Shown in pieces: positions 47,732 through 58,700 of a stretch of 64,000 nucleotides of DNA. A program made the position numbers and the translations under genes. This DNA is from Mactromeris polynyma. Taxonomy: Eukaryota; Mollusca; Bivalvia; Venerida; Mactridae. The stretch is from positions 28,942,905 to 29,006,904 of the forward strand of contig JASFXZ010000005.1 of assembly GCA_032209605.1 (NCBI GenBank), written 5' to 3'. Each line of letters starts with the position of its first letter. Within the stretch, counting starts at the first letter, position 1. The notes beneath the pieces were generated by a model. That model was not told the origin of the DNA and searched no databases. It was given only the letters and a program-made list of their open reading frames with translations.

Positions 47732-47974
47732 CATCGTCCGGTGTGTCCCGGGTATATATAGAACTATTGCACTGGTCCAACACTTTCCTATACTCCTCAT
47801 AGTCACTAATGTAATCGCGTCTTAACTCCATTTTATTTACGGCGTATTCGCTCTCATTTTCCTCGCTACTGTCGGAATAATACACACTCGTTTCTTGTTC
47901 ATAATCCTCGCCCGGTGACGTACTGTTTGTAAGGTCGTCTGAATACATACTTAACAGTAGCTTTTCCCCGACAA
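47732..47974 (-). CDS. Class B1 (secretin-family) GPCR, N-terminal extracellular exon (exon A)
   Basis: This internal exon of 243 nt has phase 1 at both ends. The acceptor is TATTATTACTGCAG|TT, with AG at 47976-47975. The donor is GATG|GTGAGT, with GT at 47731-47730. It encodes 80 whole residues. Residues 1-60 are acidic and rich in Ser, Glu and Tyr (DYEQE, YYSDSSEENESEY), with sequons NST and NES. Residues 53-68 (DYISDYEEYRKVLDQC) look like the N-terminal helix and first cysteine of a hormone-receptor (HormR) domain, followed by the sequon NSS. The known family role is peptide-hormone binding at the cell surface, usually coupled to Gs and cAMP. No signal peptide is visible, so one is inferred in an upstream exon. 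The open frame runs further upstream to a GTG at 47993, which is not a credible animal start. An internal ATG at residue 9 is a less likely start because no signal peptide follows it. The subfamily (calcitonin/DH31-like, CRF-like or PDF-like) cannot be settled from this piece. Confidence 0.8.
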
Positions 47975-48267
47975 CTGCAGTAATAATATTCACGTTGAAT
48001 TAATCACTTGTTTACAATGACCATATGTTATTTTTCAACATGTATGTCTTGTAATATATATATATTGTTTTCTTTTCTTCATTTGATGAATCTGAAGTTA
48101 AAGGAAATAAAATATGTTATGCATTCATGCGTTATTGAATATTATATTATAGGGTCACATACATATCATTTCAATAGAATGTTTATAGTTTGTTTATGTA
48201 TGCTAATTGCATGTAATGATCTGGAAATTATAATATCATCAGATATTGGTGTATATATGTTTTGTTT

Positions 48268-48526
48268 TCATCGGGATTTACTCCGTTTTTTCAACAGTTT
48301 TTCAGTCAAATACGGCGGCTAGTTGACTTAACCAGTTTTCCTGGAATTAATTATCAACCAGTAACTAACTTCTTCTCCCGCAAGCAACATACAACTTCTC
48401 CATATGCGCAGGACATGACCGTAGCCACAATGCCACGGACGAACTTAACCTGCCCAACCCGGAAGTCAAACCTGGATCTGCCGGGTGGAAGTCGAGAGCT
48501 CTACCAACTTAGCTACCCAGACGTGC
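48268..48526 (-). mobile_element. Family G SINE, full length
   Basis: 'Ttactccgttttttcaaca', 'atacggcggctagttgac', 'gcaagcaacatacaacttc', 'gacatgaccgtagcc', then the tRNA-like head with a decayed B-box and 'ctctaccaacttagctacc' A-box complement. Confidence 0.8.
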
Positions 48527-48789
48527 TAGTGTATATTAATACATGTGTAATTAACCAATAACTACAATTTATCATATTTTAGTTTTTTGATGGTCTATAA
48601 TCTGAGTTAATTTGCTACACAATTGTAAAACAAACATTAATATACTGATCAAAAGTGCTAACCCACCAGTACTGTTTCATCTGGTCTCTAAAGGCTACTG
48701 GATATATCTTCTTTATATTTTGATTGTAGTATTGATTTCTATTCTGCATTCAAATGAAATGAACTATCGAAAGAAAGTCGATGTTGACC

Positions 48790-49046
48790 TTACGAAAGCC
48801 TGGTGGTGACATTTCGACTTCAAGAATTCTCAAATTCAACATGATGAATTCGCTAGTTCATCTTCATGTATTCACGAATTCACGATTTCAACTTCATGAA
48901 TTCATGATCTTGAAATCCAAATCGTCAGGTTCAAATTGTATTTTCATGAAGTTGAAATCGTGAATTCGTAAGGTTGAACTCGTAAATTCGTGAAGTTAAA
49001 ATCGTGAATTCATGAAGTTGAAATTTCACCACCAGGTTTTCGTAAA
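48790..49046. mobile_element. Family C MITE, full length
   Basis: Ends TTACGAAAGCCTGGTGGTGA and TTCACCACCAGGTTTTCGTA. Long chains of 'tcacgaattcacgatttc' and inverse inside. Confidence 0.85.
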
Positions 49047-49363
49047 ATCTGTCACAATCACGTTTATCAGTTGTGACCACTTTGTCATAATGCAGTGAAT
49101 ATTCTCAAAATACAAAATGGCGGGTTAGTTGTTTTGACCAGTATATAAACATATACCGGATTCATCACGGGTTGATCGAATGTTATTTAATGGTATATAA
49201 TTAAACAAAAAACGTAATGGGTGCAAATTATCGAAACATTTAGCATTTATGGGAGGTAACTACCATTATCTACATGCCTACACAAGAAAATACAACCAGG
49301 CATTTTAAGGCGGCATGACTTTTTTCTTCTCTTCTCATGTGGCTTTATAACAGTTTCAAATTA

Positions 49364-49502
49364 CAGTAACACCTCGATAATAAGATCACCCTTGGGACCA
49401 TTGAAACAGGTCTAACTATTGAGGTTGAATAAGGCGGAAAACGGTGAAAATGGACGTGAGAATAGTGTTTTTATAGGTGGTCTTTTAGAGAGGTTTTACT
49501 AT
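49364..49502 (+). mobile_element. Family A MITE, internally shortened
   Basis: CAGTAACACCTCGATAATAA to 'agagaggttttacta'. Confidence 0.75.
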
Positions 49503-49504
49503 AA

Positions 49505-49675
49505 CTCAATTGCATTTCATGTTATGTACTAGAAAATATGTTAGTTGCTTTTAACATGTTTCTAATGCCTAGTAGCTGATTTTAGTGATCAAAACGGAAG
49601 TTGGAATTTTTAACAAATTGGATAGGATTTTCTTATTTATCGTTTTAACAACGAACGAGTAATGACATAGGATTT
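49505..49675 (+). repeat. Family L repeat, directly after a family A MITE
   Basis: 'Attgcatttcatgttatg', 'agtagctgattttagtgat', 'tttatcgttttaacaacga', here with one instead of three copies of the 28-bp unit. Confidence 0.6.
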
Positions 49676-50362
49676 CATTACATTATAAACGATTCTCATA
49701 TGTGAATTTCATGTCAGAATTTGTCGCATTCAACAATTCATATCTAGAGTTCTTTAGTGACAGTTAAAGGTCTTAGAAGACAGTTAGTAGCTAAATGCCT
49801 TATTTATTGCAAATTATGTCAAGTTTGGTGAAATAAAATATTTTCGTCAGTGAGATTGTCATTCATTATTAAATTCGCAAAATACGTTTTTATATACATT
49901 TATTGCATAAAATATGTCATTACCGCTTTAAGCGCAAAGCGATCGGCACTTCAAAAAGATACCTCTAAGACACTATTACACGTTTTGCTATTTTCTCGTA
50001 CACGTATCTCGCAATGCATAAGATTTGTTTCTTGAAATAAGTTCGATAATTACGATATTGTCATTAGTTTACTTCAATTTAATAAGTTTAACAGTGAATT
50101 TGAACGCAAAAACGATGTTCTATCTTTAAAAATTGACATGTTTTGATATTCGACCGTGTCGAGGGCAGAAAGCGAACATATTAGTTTGCTTTTTTAATTG
50201 CATTTAGTTTTGTGTTGCGTCCATCCCTCGATATGGACTTTCGAAATTGGCAACACATTATATGAAATGAAATTTGATCTGAAAATGTAGTCCGATACAC
50301 GATGCTGTTTTTTTGTCGAGAATATATTTTTGTTTCATCTAAAGCTGTTCAGTTTAGAAATA

Positions 50363-50720
50363 CAGTAACACCTCACTTAAAGACCATGACCTCAATAAGA
50401 AGACATCCTCAAAAATAAGAGCACTACAGTCAAACCTGTGTTAAAGACCACCTGCGAACAAAGACCACTATTGCAAAACCTGTCTGCAAAGACCACCAAT
50501 TTTATCTCCCATCAGACCATTTTCAATGATATTTAATCTGTTAATAGAGACCACCTGTAAACAAAGACCACATTTTGCTGTTCCCATGGGTGGTCTTTAC
50601 AGACAGGTTGGACTGTATTTACAAGTCCATTTTACTGTTTTATTATTTATTTAAACTCATTATTAAGACCAGCTCAATAGGAAGACCAGTATTCAAGGGT
50701 ACCAATGGACAATTCTGGAA
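50363..50720 (+). mobile_element. Family A MITE interrupted by a family D MITE
   Basis: The left part 50363-50426 ends 'aaaaataagagcac'. The right part resumes at about 50618 with 'tttacaagtccattttactg', the expected next text of family A. Confidence 0.8.
50427..50615 (+). mobile_element. Family D MITE nested in family A
   Basis: CAGTCAAACCTGTGTTAAAG to GACAGGTTGGACTG with TA at 50425-50426 and 50616-50617. Longer than the copy at 46600 by an internal block (ctgcaaagaccaccaatttt). Confidence 0.85.
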
Positions 50721-51011
50721 TAGCCAATGTTCTTAAAAAGTGCAGGGCATTCTGGAATCGCCAATATCCGATAAAGCGCGGAGCTATTTTCAATTTCGAG
50801 ATATTTACCAAATTATGACAAAGCATTCTGCAATATTGAACATCGTTCAACAGTAAATGTCACAGATAAACACGAAGATATCACACCAGTTGCTAAAATG
50901 GTCGTAAAACTAACAGTAAATGTGACAAATACGTGTGACATTAAATCTTAATTCTCTCGTAAGCGTTTTGTTCGCAGCCCGCCGACAGGTCGTGTACGAG
51001 TACTTATATAC

Positions 51012-51172
51012 CATCAAACCTCAATAACACGACCACCATTGAGACCCTTGAACAATGGCCTTCTTATTGAGGTTGAATAAAGAGCAAAAAAGTGAAAATG
51101 ATAATGAAAATGTTGTTCTTTATTTCGAGGTGGTCTTATTATTAAGGTGGTCTTTATGTGAGGTTTAACTAT
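51012..51172 (+). mobile_element. Family A MITE, ends worn
   Basis: 'Atcaaacctcaataacacg' to 'tatgtgaggtttaactat'. Confidence 0.7.
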
Positions 51173-52928
51173 AATTGATGACCGACTTGTAGTGCTTAAA
51201 GGTTGAACATAGCTATGATCTGCTTGACGTAAATATTTCGTTTTAATAGCATGTGGTGTTTTGACAATATATCAACATGTTAGACCATATTATATCGCGT
51301 TATATATCAATGCGACTGTGTGACACACATAAGTTATATGAAAAATGTGTTAATTTTAAAATACATTAAAATGATATAACACATCCGGGGTTTTGTAATA
51401 TTTTAGATATCGTGTTTCATTTTAATTAAACGGGTATGAATATAAGACGAAGCTCGTGATTCTACATAAGCCGGAAGTGTGTCGGTCTATAATTCAAGTC
51501 AATCGGTAATTTCCGCCAGTGATCGGTAATTTCCGCTAGTGATCGGTAATTTCCGTAATTTTTCGAAAGAACGAAAGAACGAAAGAACGCGAACAAAAAA
51601 TAATGTGTCATTCTCGATTTGAAATCGTTGCATGCATAATACCTGGCAGAAACTCACCATACATTTTTTATAGCATACGATGTTTATTTTGGAATACAAA
51701 CTGCGTCGTTTATTATGTTGTATTAAACGTCGCTGTTGTTTTTGTAAAGGCAAAAAGAAACTATATTTTGCTAGACAAAAACAGGAGGAAACATACGCCA
51801 AACGTAGATCACGGATTCCAGCATACTGCTGCTTTCTTCATATTCGGAACTCCTTGGTGTCCATTACGTTACAATACAATACCCCGTTTTTTCTATGGTT
51901 TGTGTATTTGCTAAAAGCGGCACATCATGTTTTATGTAATAAATGTAAGGTAAAATGAAACTTGTTTACATATTTGGTCAGGAAAAAACATTCTTGTCGA
52001 GTTTTTTTTTATTTTGCAGAATTTATCATGCATAAATGCGACTGTTACTGTAACGGAAGATATTCTTTAGTATATCTTGACAAGAAGTCTGTAGGTACGT
52101 CCGTCCGTCTGTACGCGTTCATGTGCGTTGTATGTTCTAATGTAGAGTTACAGCAATAACATTGATATTGATATATTAGTATGTTTTGTAGGTGACATTA
52201 ATCTCAGACCCATACATTCTAATACCGTTTGAAATATTAATATTAATAACCGTTGTGCGAACGCATTTAGTGTTCAACTGCGTTACCGAAAGTGTCAAGG
52301 ACTAAGTACGTCTGGCCTCGAGACCGACTTTCATCTGAGATGCTATCCTCAAGGGCAAAAGAACAAAAGTTTTATTTACAACAAAATCGCTATGAAAATG
52401 GCGATTTATTTTCATTTAGTCATACTTTTCTTAACAGTACCTTTCGTGAGACAGCATACCTAAAGTACTATTCATTGTGTACAAATTCATACATATCTGG
52501 CTCGTTTTTCAAAGCTACCAGTTTAAATACAGTCGTTCATGAATACTAGCGTTATGAAGTGGAAGCCAACGAGGTTATATGCGACTAGGTCTTAAATATA
52601 AATATTTAAACGCTACTAAGCGTGATCAGATGTATTTTAATAAACCTATATTTCTCAGGAGAGAACTTCTAGCTCTCTCCCGTCTATTATACATGTATAT
52701 CATATCCTGATTCCTTGTATAAATACAAATCTGTTATGTTTTGCTGTTTTACATGAAAGCTATCAATTTGTCTTGGATTGAACTATTCCCCGGTCAATAG
52801 TATGAACTGTTTCCTTCTGGCGCTATGAAGTCATTGGAATTTCCAAATTTTATTTTTATACGGCACATCATTAACGTTCGGTCGTTTCCGTATTCGATTC
52901 GCGATTTTGATCAGGTAATAAAACATTC
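51173..52928. other. Anonymous, with a short triplication and open frames
   Basis: 'Tgatcggtaatttccg' occurs three times at 51500-51560. Two overlapping plus-strand frames (51603-51914, 51680-51958) and one at 52292-52549 start with ATG. They are Cys/Lys/Phe-rich or undistinguished, with no domain. A short exon cannot be excluded. Confidence 0.35.
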
Positions 52929-53091
52929 ATTTCATGGTTATTTGGATAACAGTCAAAACTGTTGTCCCTTGGTGTCGGGGATGACATTCTGAACTGTTGC
53001 CCGAGGCCTATCGGCATCGGACAACAGTTCAGATGTCATCCCCTCCAGCTCGGGACAACAGTTTTGACTGTTACCCAAATAACCATGAAAT
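52929..53091. repeat. ~163-bp imperfect inverted repeat (hairpin element)
   Basis: Left arm ATTTCATGGTTATTTGG... and right arm ...CCAAATAACCATGAAAT. Both arms include 'aacagtcaaaactgttgtcc'. Inner arms pair around 'gatgacattctgaactgttg'. Arms total about 75 bp each with few mismatches. Confidence 0.85.
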
Positions 53092-53149
53092 AACTGTATA
53101 CTATTCCTCTATATATATGGAACTATAATATACATGCACATATAATATA

Positions 53150-53375
53150 GAAGATATAAAGGGAGAGAACTTCAGAAGGGATAAGGGGAGAGAACTCGTG
53201 ACAACCTCCCGTGGTTCAAATTATGAAGTCGATAACAAATTACTATATTATGTACTTGTACATATAATATCGAATATATAAATTGGGAGAACTTTAGAAG
53301 GGATCAGGGGAGAGAACTCGTGTCATCCTCCCGTGGATCCAATTATGCAGTCGAGAACAAATTACTATATGGCTT
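53150..53375. repeat. ~120-bp tandem duplication of a 'gggagagaac' segment
   Basis: Two blocks share 'gggagagaact', 'agggataaggggag', 'ctcccgtggttcaaattatg' and 'gaacaaattactatat'. Related to the array at 59388-59900. Confidence 0.75.
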
Positions 53376-54019
53376 GCAACAGTTAATTGAAAAAGTGTGC
53401 TAATGTACCCCATTAGTTAGTTGTTGCAAGTATTTTGTGTTAGAACGATACATTGCTAATGAATTCGAATCCGAATTATCAACGAAGACGTACCGACTAC
53501 AAGCCACGTGACCTTCTAATCGGAGACACTCAGCGCATGCGCAAACTAGTACTCCATCTCCTTTCGGTTTGGACAGTGTATAATTATTCCTATTTTATGA
53601 ATTGCAAAGTGACAGTTATTATGTTGTCTCTACTTGCTAACATCTCCAGACAGGAGATATGATTCTCTGCTCATTATGAAACAGTTGACGATCAATTGTC
53701 AGACGTTTGAGTAAAAAATCCCCGCCAACATGCATCTGAAATGCCGAGACAGTCGTCAGTTTGGTCTGTAATAGTTATAAGAGTACACGATGTTATGTCT
53801 AAGCATGTCCCCGTGGACTGAATGTACGGAATATGAGACTTAGGCTTATTTGCATTGTCGTAGGAATGTGGCATATTCATTTTTTACTGTCTTGCAGGAA
53901 TTTCATGCTTGTCTGACAAATGCTTTCTCAATTCCATTCAGAATGTTTTCTTTGTTTTAGATGCATTAACAAATATTCTAGCACGCAAAAGACTGAACAA
54001 CCGAACTTTGTAACATACA
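53376..54019. other. No recognisable feature
   Basis: Anonymous sequence. Confidence 0.35.
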
Positions 54020-54345
54020 AACTTACTGACACTTTAACATACTAACACATTAAACTCACTAACACATACACTCACTATCATATACACTCACTAACATAAA
54101 CTCAGTAAAACTTCAACTCATTAGCACACTAACTAACTAGCAATTCAACTCACTAAATATTACACGAGCTAACCAGCACTTTAATTCACAAACACACGAA
54201 CACACATTAAACATCAACTCACAAACACACGAACACTCTAAAGACTACAACTCACGAACACACGAACTCATTAAGACACGAACTAATTAACACTTAAACA
54301 CAAACATAATCAAATCACCAACACATGAAGTCACAAACCCACCAA
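54020..54345. repeat. A/C-rich degenerate 'actcactaacacac' repeat
   Basis: Irregular 10-14-bp units of 'aactcactaacac' type. Strong strand bias (little G). Confidence 0.7.
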
Positions 54346-54544
54346 CGCAATAACACTCCAACACTCGAACTCGCCAACAAACGAACTCACTTAAACGTGA
54401 TGTCACAAGCAACTTCCACATATGAAAGAACAATTGAACGATCTAACAGACACACGAACGAACAGACAGACGAACAGACGGTACTTAATAAAGGAAAACA
54501 AACACACATGTAAATATGCGTTGGTTAATGAATAAATACATAAG

Positions 54545-54650
54545 TTCTTGATCAATTTCTCTTAGAACATTCTAAGACTTTTAAGTTATTTTCTCTTAGA
54601 ACGTTCTAAGGTTTTGGGGTCAATTTCTCTTAGAACGTTCTTAGATGTTA
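54545..54650. repeat. Three ~43-bp repeats each with an AGAACGTTCT palindrome
   Basis: 'Tttctcttagaacrttctaag' recurs at about 54558, 54590 and 54626. AGAACGTTCT fits the nGAAnnTTCn form of a heat-shock element, but function is not shown. Confidence 0.7.
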
Positions 54651-54788
54651 TGTGTATGTGTTTTGCTAATGAAATTTTGTGTAATTTTATCAAAAATATT
54701 TTGAAAATAAAGATAATTTGAAAATCATTCGTACTTTTTCGTCTTCATTTTCATTTTTTATGTGCATTATACACAGTAAAAAAGCCTT

Positions 54789-54897
54789 AAAACAGGGGGT
54801 AAAACTGGGGGTAAAACAGGGGGTAAAACAGGGGGTAAAACTGGGGGTAAAACAGGGGGTAAAACTGGGGGTAAAACAGGGGGTAAAACTGGGAGTA
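54789..54897. repeat. 12-bp G-tract repeat, 9 copies
   Basis: Units ACAGGGGGTAAA and ACTGGGGGTAAA give G5 tracts spaced by 7 nt, a G-quadruplex-type pattern on the plus strand. Confidence 0.9.
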
Positions 54898-55254
54898 GAG
54901 TATGAAGACCCTTTTAAAATATAACGAGTTATATATAGAAATGAACACATACAAAACGTTCTTTGACTCTGTTCGCTGTTACTAGTATTCATAGTATAAT
55001 TATGTAACACCTGTATACAAATGATGTCAAATATGATAAATAGCATACATATTAACCTCCATGTGCATCCAACAGTAACAATCTGTACAAAAGCTGACAT
55101 CCGATAGGCATCTTAGCAAAAGTATTCAGTGATGTATACTGGTGACAAGTGCTTGCCCGCCGGTACTATTTCACTATGTGTCTAAACAATCTACGGGATA
55201 CAACTATTTATCATTAATTATGATTAATATGAACTTAACTATCGACAAAAGATA

Positions 55255-55335
55255 CTATAAGTTGCTACAGGGAACGCCACCTACACAAGACAGTGCCTCC
55301 CCACATAGATCTCCGGAACGATGTATCCCTGTTAA
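55255..55335 (-). mobile_element. Family I repeat, end fragment
   Basis: 'Aagttgctacagggaacg' through 'gtgcctccccacatagatc'. Confidence 0.65.
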
Positions 55336-55630
55336 AACCACCTCATTGTTTCCGATCATTTTAGCCATTATGTCGTGAAGATTCTTCAAGTTGAAATCGG
55401 CGCGTTAGCTCTTTTGACTAGAATATTTTGAACGCTAGTAAATCTTAGTAACAAAGCATTTAGCCATTATCATGTTAATGTCTTTTTAAGGTGAATTTCC
55501 ATGAAAGGCAAACTTAATGTTGTAACTATAAATGAGATGTACGAGCTATTTGTAATCCAAAATAATATTTAAATAAATACATATTTTTATTAGAAAAAAG
55601 TAAATATATTCTTTACAACTGTTCGTAAAT

Positions 55631-55718
55631 AGACCTACATTCAGTTACGATCTACATTTAGTAACGACCTACATTCAGTTACGACCTACATTTAGTGACA
55701 ACCTACATTCAGTTACGC
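55631..55718. repeat. 17-bp tandem repeat, 5 copies
   Basis: ACCTACATTCAGTTACG alternates with a variant having 'tttagtaacg/tttagtgac'. Confidence 0.85.
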
Positions 55719-55879
55719 TTACCGTCCTCATACGATAGTGACACAATATGTTTGAAAGGCTGATGGCGGGCCATGGTTTAGAAGGGTGACATCACGACAT
55801 CAGGGCCTATAATCAGAGTCTATCGTCAATGATGTTTGTATGTGGGTGGGGAGTGGGGTCTAACATAATTTGGTCAACA

Positions 55880-56075
55880 GCATTTCAAGAAAACGTCACA
55901 TGTGAAGTTAATATGTGCAAGCAGGAAACAATATTTACTCCATATGGTCACTTTGTTTTCATATTGCTTTATGGGGCAAATGTTGCTTACTGTCAGTACA
56001 TTGTGACGTCACATGAGACGTTTTCTGGAAATGACGTCACTTATAGAAGGGGTTGGAAATCGTACAGCGGCGCTC
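55880..56075. mobile_element. Family E element
   Basis: From 'gcatttcaagaaaacgtcac' to 'atcgtacagcggcgctc', with two TGACGTCA sites and the 'ccatatgg' core. Left end truncated. Confidence 0.75.
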
Positions 56076-56507
56076 ATTTCATATGACATATATATATTAC
56101 ATACGGCGGCCACTTGACCAAACTATGCACCCACGGCTCCATAGAGTAAATGCGTCACTATATACCGGTATATTGCGATATACAACCAAACTGTATTGTA
56201 CCGCGATATGAAATGAATGTACCGATTTTTACGATGCATTTTTTCTGCACTCTGCTGTAAGGTTACTAAAGGAAACAAAACGCCATATAAGAAAAAAATG
56301 GAAGTGAGATTGATATTTGTTTTCTTTTAGCCTTACGCATGATCATGTCACATTTGAAAAGATTGGTGTTGAATTAAGGTATTCAAGTATGAAAACAGCA
56401 TCAGCTTCTACAGTCATCTCGTTGATTGATGACACAAAATACCGTGGTACATATTGTATTACGTTGCTAATGTATTTCTATATCGTTGTATAAGCTTGAA
56501 GAGTATG

Positions 56508-58066
56508 GTGATACCCATACCATACAGTGTAAAGTGATACCCTTACCATACAGTGTAAAGTGATACCCATACCATACAGTGTAAGGTGATACCCATACCA
56601 TACAGTGTAAAGTGATACCCATACCATACAGTGTAGAGTGATACCCTTACCATACAGTGTAAAGTGATACCCATACCATACAGTGTAAAGTGATACCCAT
56701 ACCACACAGTGTAAAGTGATACCCATACCACACAGTGTAAAGTGATACCCATACCACACAGTGTAAAGTGATACCCATACCACACAGTGTAAAGTGATAC
56801 CCATACCATACAGTGTAAAGTGATACCCATACCATACAGTGTAAAGTGATACCCATACCACACAGTGTAGAGTGATACCCATACCATACAGTGTAGAGTG
56901 ATACCCATACCATACAGTGTAAAGTGATACCCTTACCATACAGTGTAGAGTGATACCCTTACCATACAGTGTAAAGTGATACCCATACCATACAGTGTAG
57001 AGTGATACCCATACCATACAGTGTAGAGTGATACCCATACCATACAGTGTAAAGTGATACCCTTACCATACAGTGTAGAGTGATACCGTTACCATACAGT
57101 GTAAAGTGATACCCATACCATACAGTGTAGAGTGATACCCTTACCATACAGTGTAAAGTGATACCCATACCATACAGTGTAAAGTGATACCCTTACCAAA
57201 CAGTGTAAAGTGATACCCATACCATACAGTGTAGAGTGATACCCTTACCATACAGTGTAAAGTGATACCCATACCATACAGTGTAAAGTGATACCCATAC
57301 CATACAGTGTAAAGTGATACCCATACCATACAGTGTAAAGTGATACCCATACCACACAGTGTAGAGTGATACCCATACCACACAGTGTAAAGTGATACCC
57401 ATACCACACAGTGTAAAGTGATACCCATACCACACAGTGTAAAGTGATACCCATACCACACAGTGTAAAGTGATACCCATACCATACAGTGTAAAGTGAT
57501 ACCCATACCACACAGTGTAAAGTGATACCCATACCATACAGTGTAAAGTGATACCCATACCACACAGTGTAAAGTGATACCCATACCATACAGTGTAAAG
57601 TGATACCCATACCATACAGTGTAAAGTGATACCCATACCATACAGTGTAGAGTGATACCCTTACCATACAGTGTAAAGTGATACCCATACCATACAGTGT
57701 AAAGTGATACCCATACCATACAGTGTAAAGTGATACCCATACCATACAGTGTAAAGTGATACCCATACCATACAGTGTAAAGTGATACCCATACCATACA
57801 GTGTAAAGTGATACCCATACCATACAGTGAAGAGTGATACCCATACCATACAGTGTAAAGTGATACCCATACCACACAGTGTAGAGTGATACCCATACCA
57901 TACAGTGTAAAGTGATACCCATACCATACAGTGTAAAGTGATACCCATACCATACAGTGTAAAGTGATACCCATACCATACAGTGTAGAGTGATACCCAT
58001 ACCATACAGTGTAAAGTGATACCCATACCACACAGTGTAGAGTGATACCCATACCATACAGTATAA
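56508..58066. repeat. 26-bp minisatellite, ~60 copies
   Basis: Unit GTGATACCCATACCATACAG + TGTAAA, with recurring single-base variants (cccttacc, ccacac, gtagag) scattered through the array. The 26-bp unit keeps several minus-strand frames open; the longest runs 58373-57141. These are translation artefacts of the repeat, not proteins. Confidence 0.95.
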
Positions 58067-58700
58067 AACATTTCTTTTTACATTTAACCATAATGAGATG
58101 AAAAAATGTTGTTATAAGATGAAAAGCTTCCACAGAAACTCGCGACCTTCTCGTACCAAACTGAATCAAGTTTTCCCTGAGGTCAGGAGTAAATATCAAA
58201 TAGATTGCGACCGTAGAAAAGTTAAAATTCATGTTCTGTAAGGTAGAGATTATGTACAGTAAAACTTCAATAATAAGACCACCCTTGAGATCCTTTAAAA
58301 ATGGTATTCTTATTAACGTGGTCCTAATATTGAGATGCAATTCAGAGCAAAACGGTGAAAATGGACTTGACAATTGTTCTTAATTTGAGGTGGTCTTATG
58401 ATTGGTGGCGGTCTTTCTTTAAGTGACGTTTTACTGTATATCGCTGTACGTTTCATGCGTATCGTGATGTCCCTACCATACAATGTAAAACTTTCTGTCA
58501 CAATGAAGCATTATAAATCAAAGAAGTAAAGAGCTGTTATTGTAGACGAAAAGCTTCTTGTTAAACTCACGACCTTTACGTACCCAACGCAGTTGAGTTC
58601 TTCATGAGGTCAGTAGTAAATACACTTGTATAAACAAATGTTGCGACCGTAGAAAAGTTAAATTGATGTTCCGTAAAGTAGCGATTATGTATATGTAATA
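58067..58700. repeat. Segmental duplication flanking the 26-bp array
   Basis: 58081-58256 and 58490-58700 are diverged copies (gaaaagcttc, gaggtcag, agtaaatac, gcgaccgtagaaaagttaaa). The second copy begins with a single unit-like 'gtgatgtccctaccataca'. Confidence 0.75.
58257..58436 (+). mobile_element. Family A MITE between the duplicated flanks
   Basis: CAGTAAAACTTCAATAATAA to AAGTGACGTTTTACTG, flanked by TA. Confidence 0.8.

Noticed and set aside
47975..47993. Start of translation at 47993
   Set aside because: The codon there is GTG, not ATG. A better explanation is an internal exon beginning after the AG at 47976-47975.
51603..51958. Two overlapping plus-strand frames with a Cys/Lys-rich translation
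   Set aside because: They compete for the same DNA, show no domain, and lie opposite the only supported gene. Kept as anonymous sequence.
57141..58373. Longest open frame (410 codons, minus strand)
   Set aside because: More than three quarters is the 26-bp minisatellite read in frame, and the rest crosses a family A MITE and the duplicated flank. No real protein signal.
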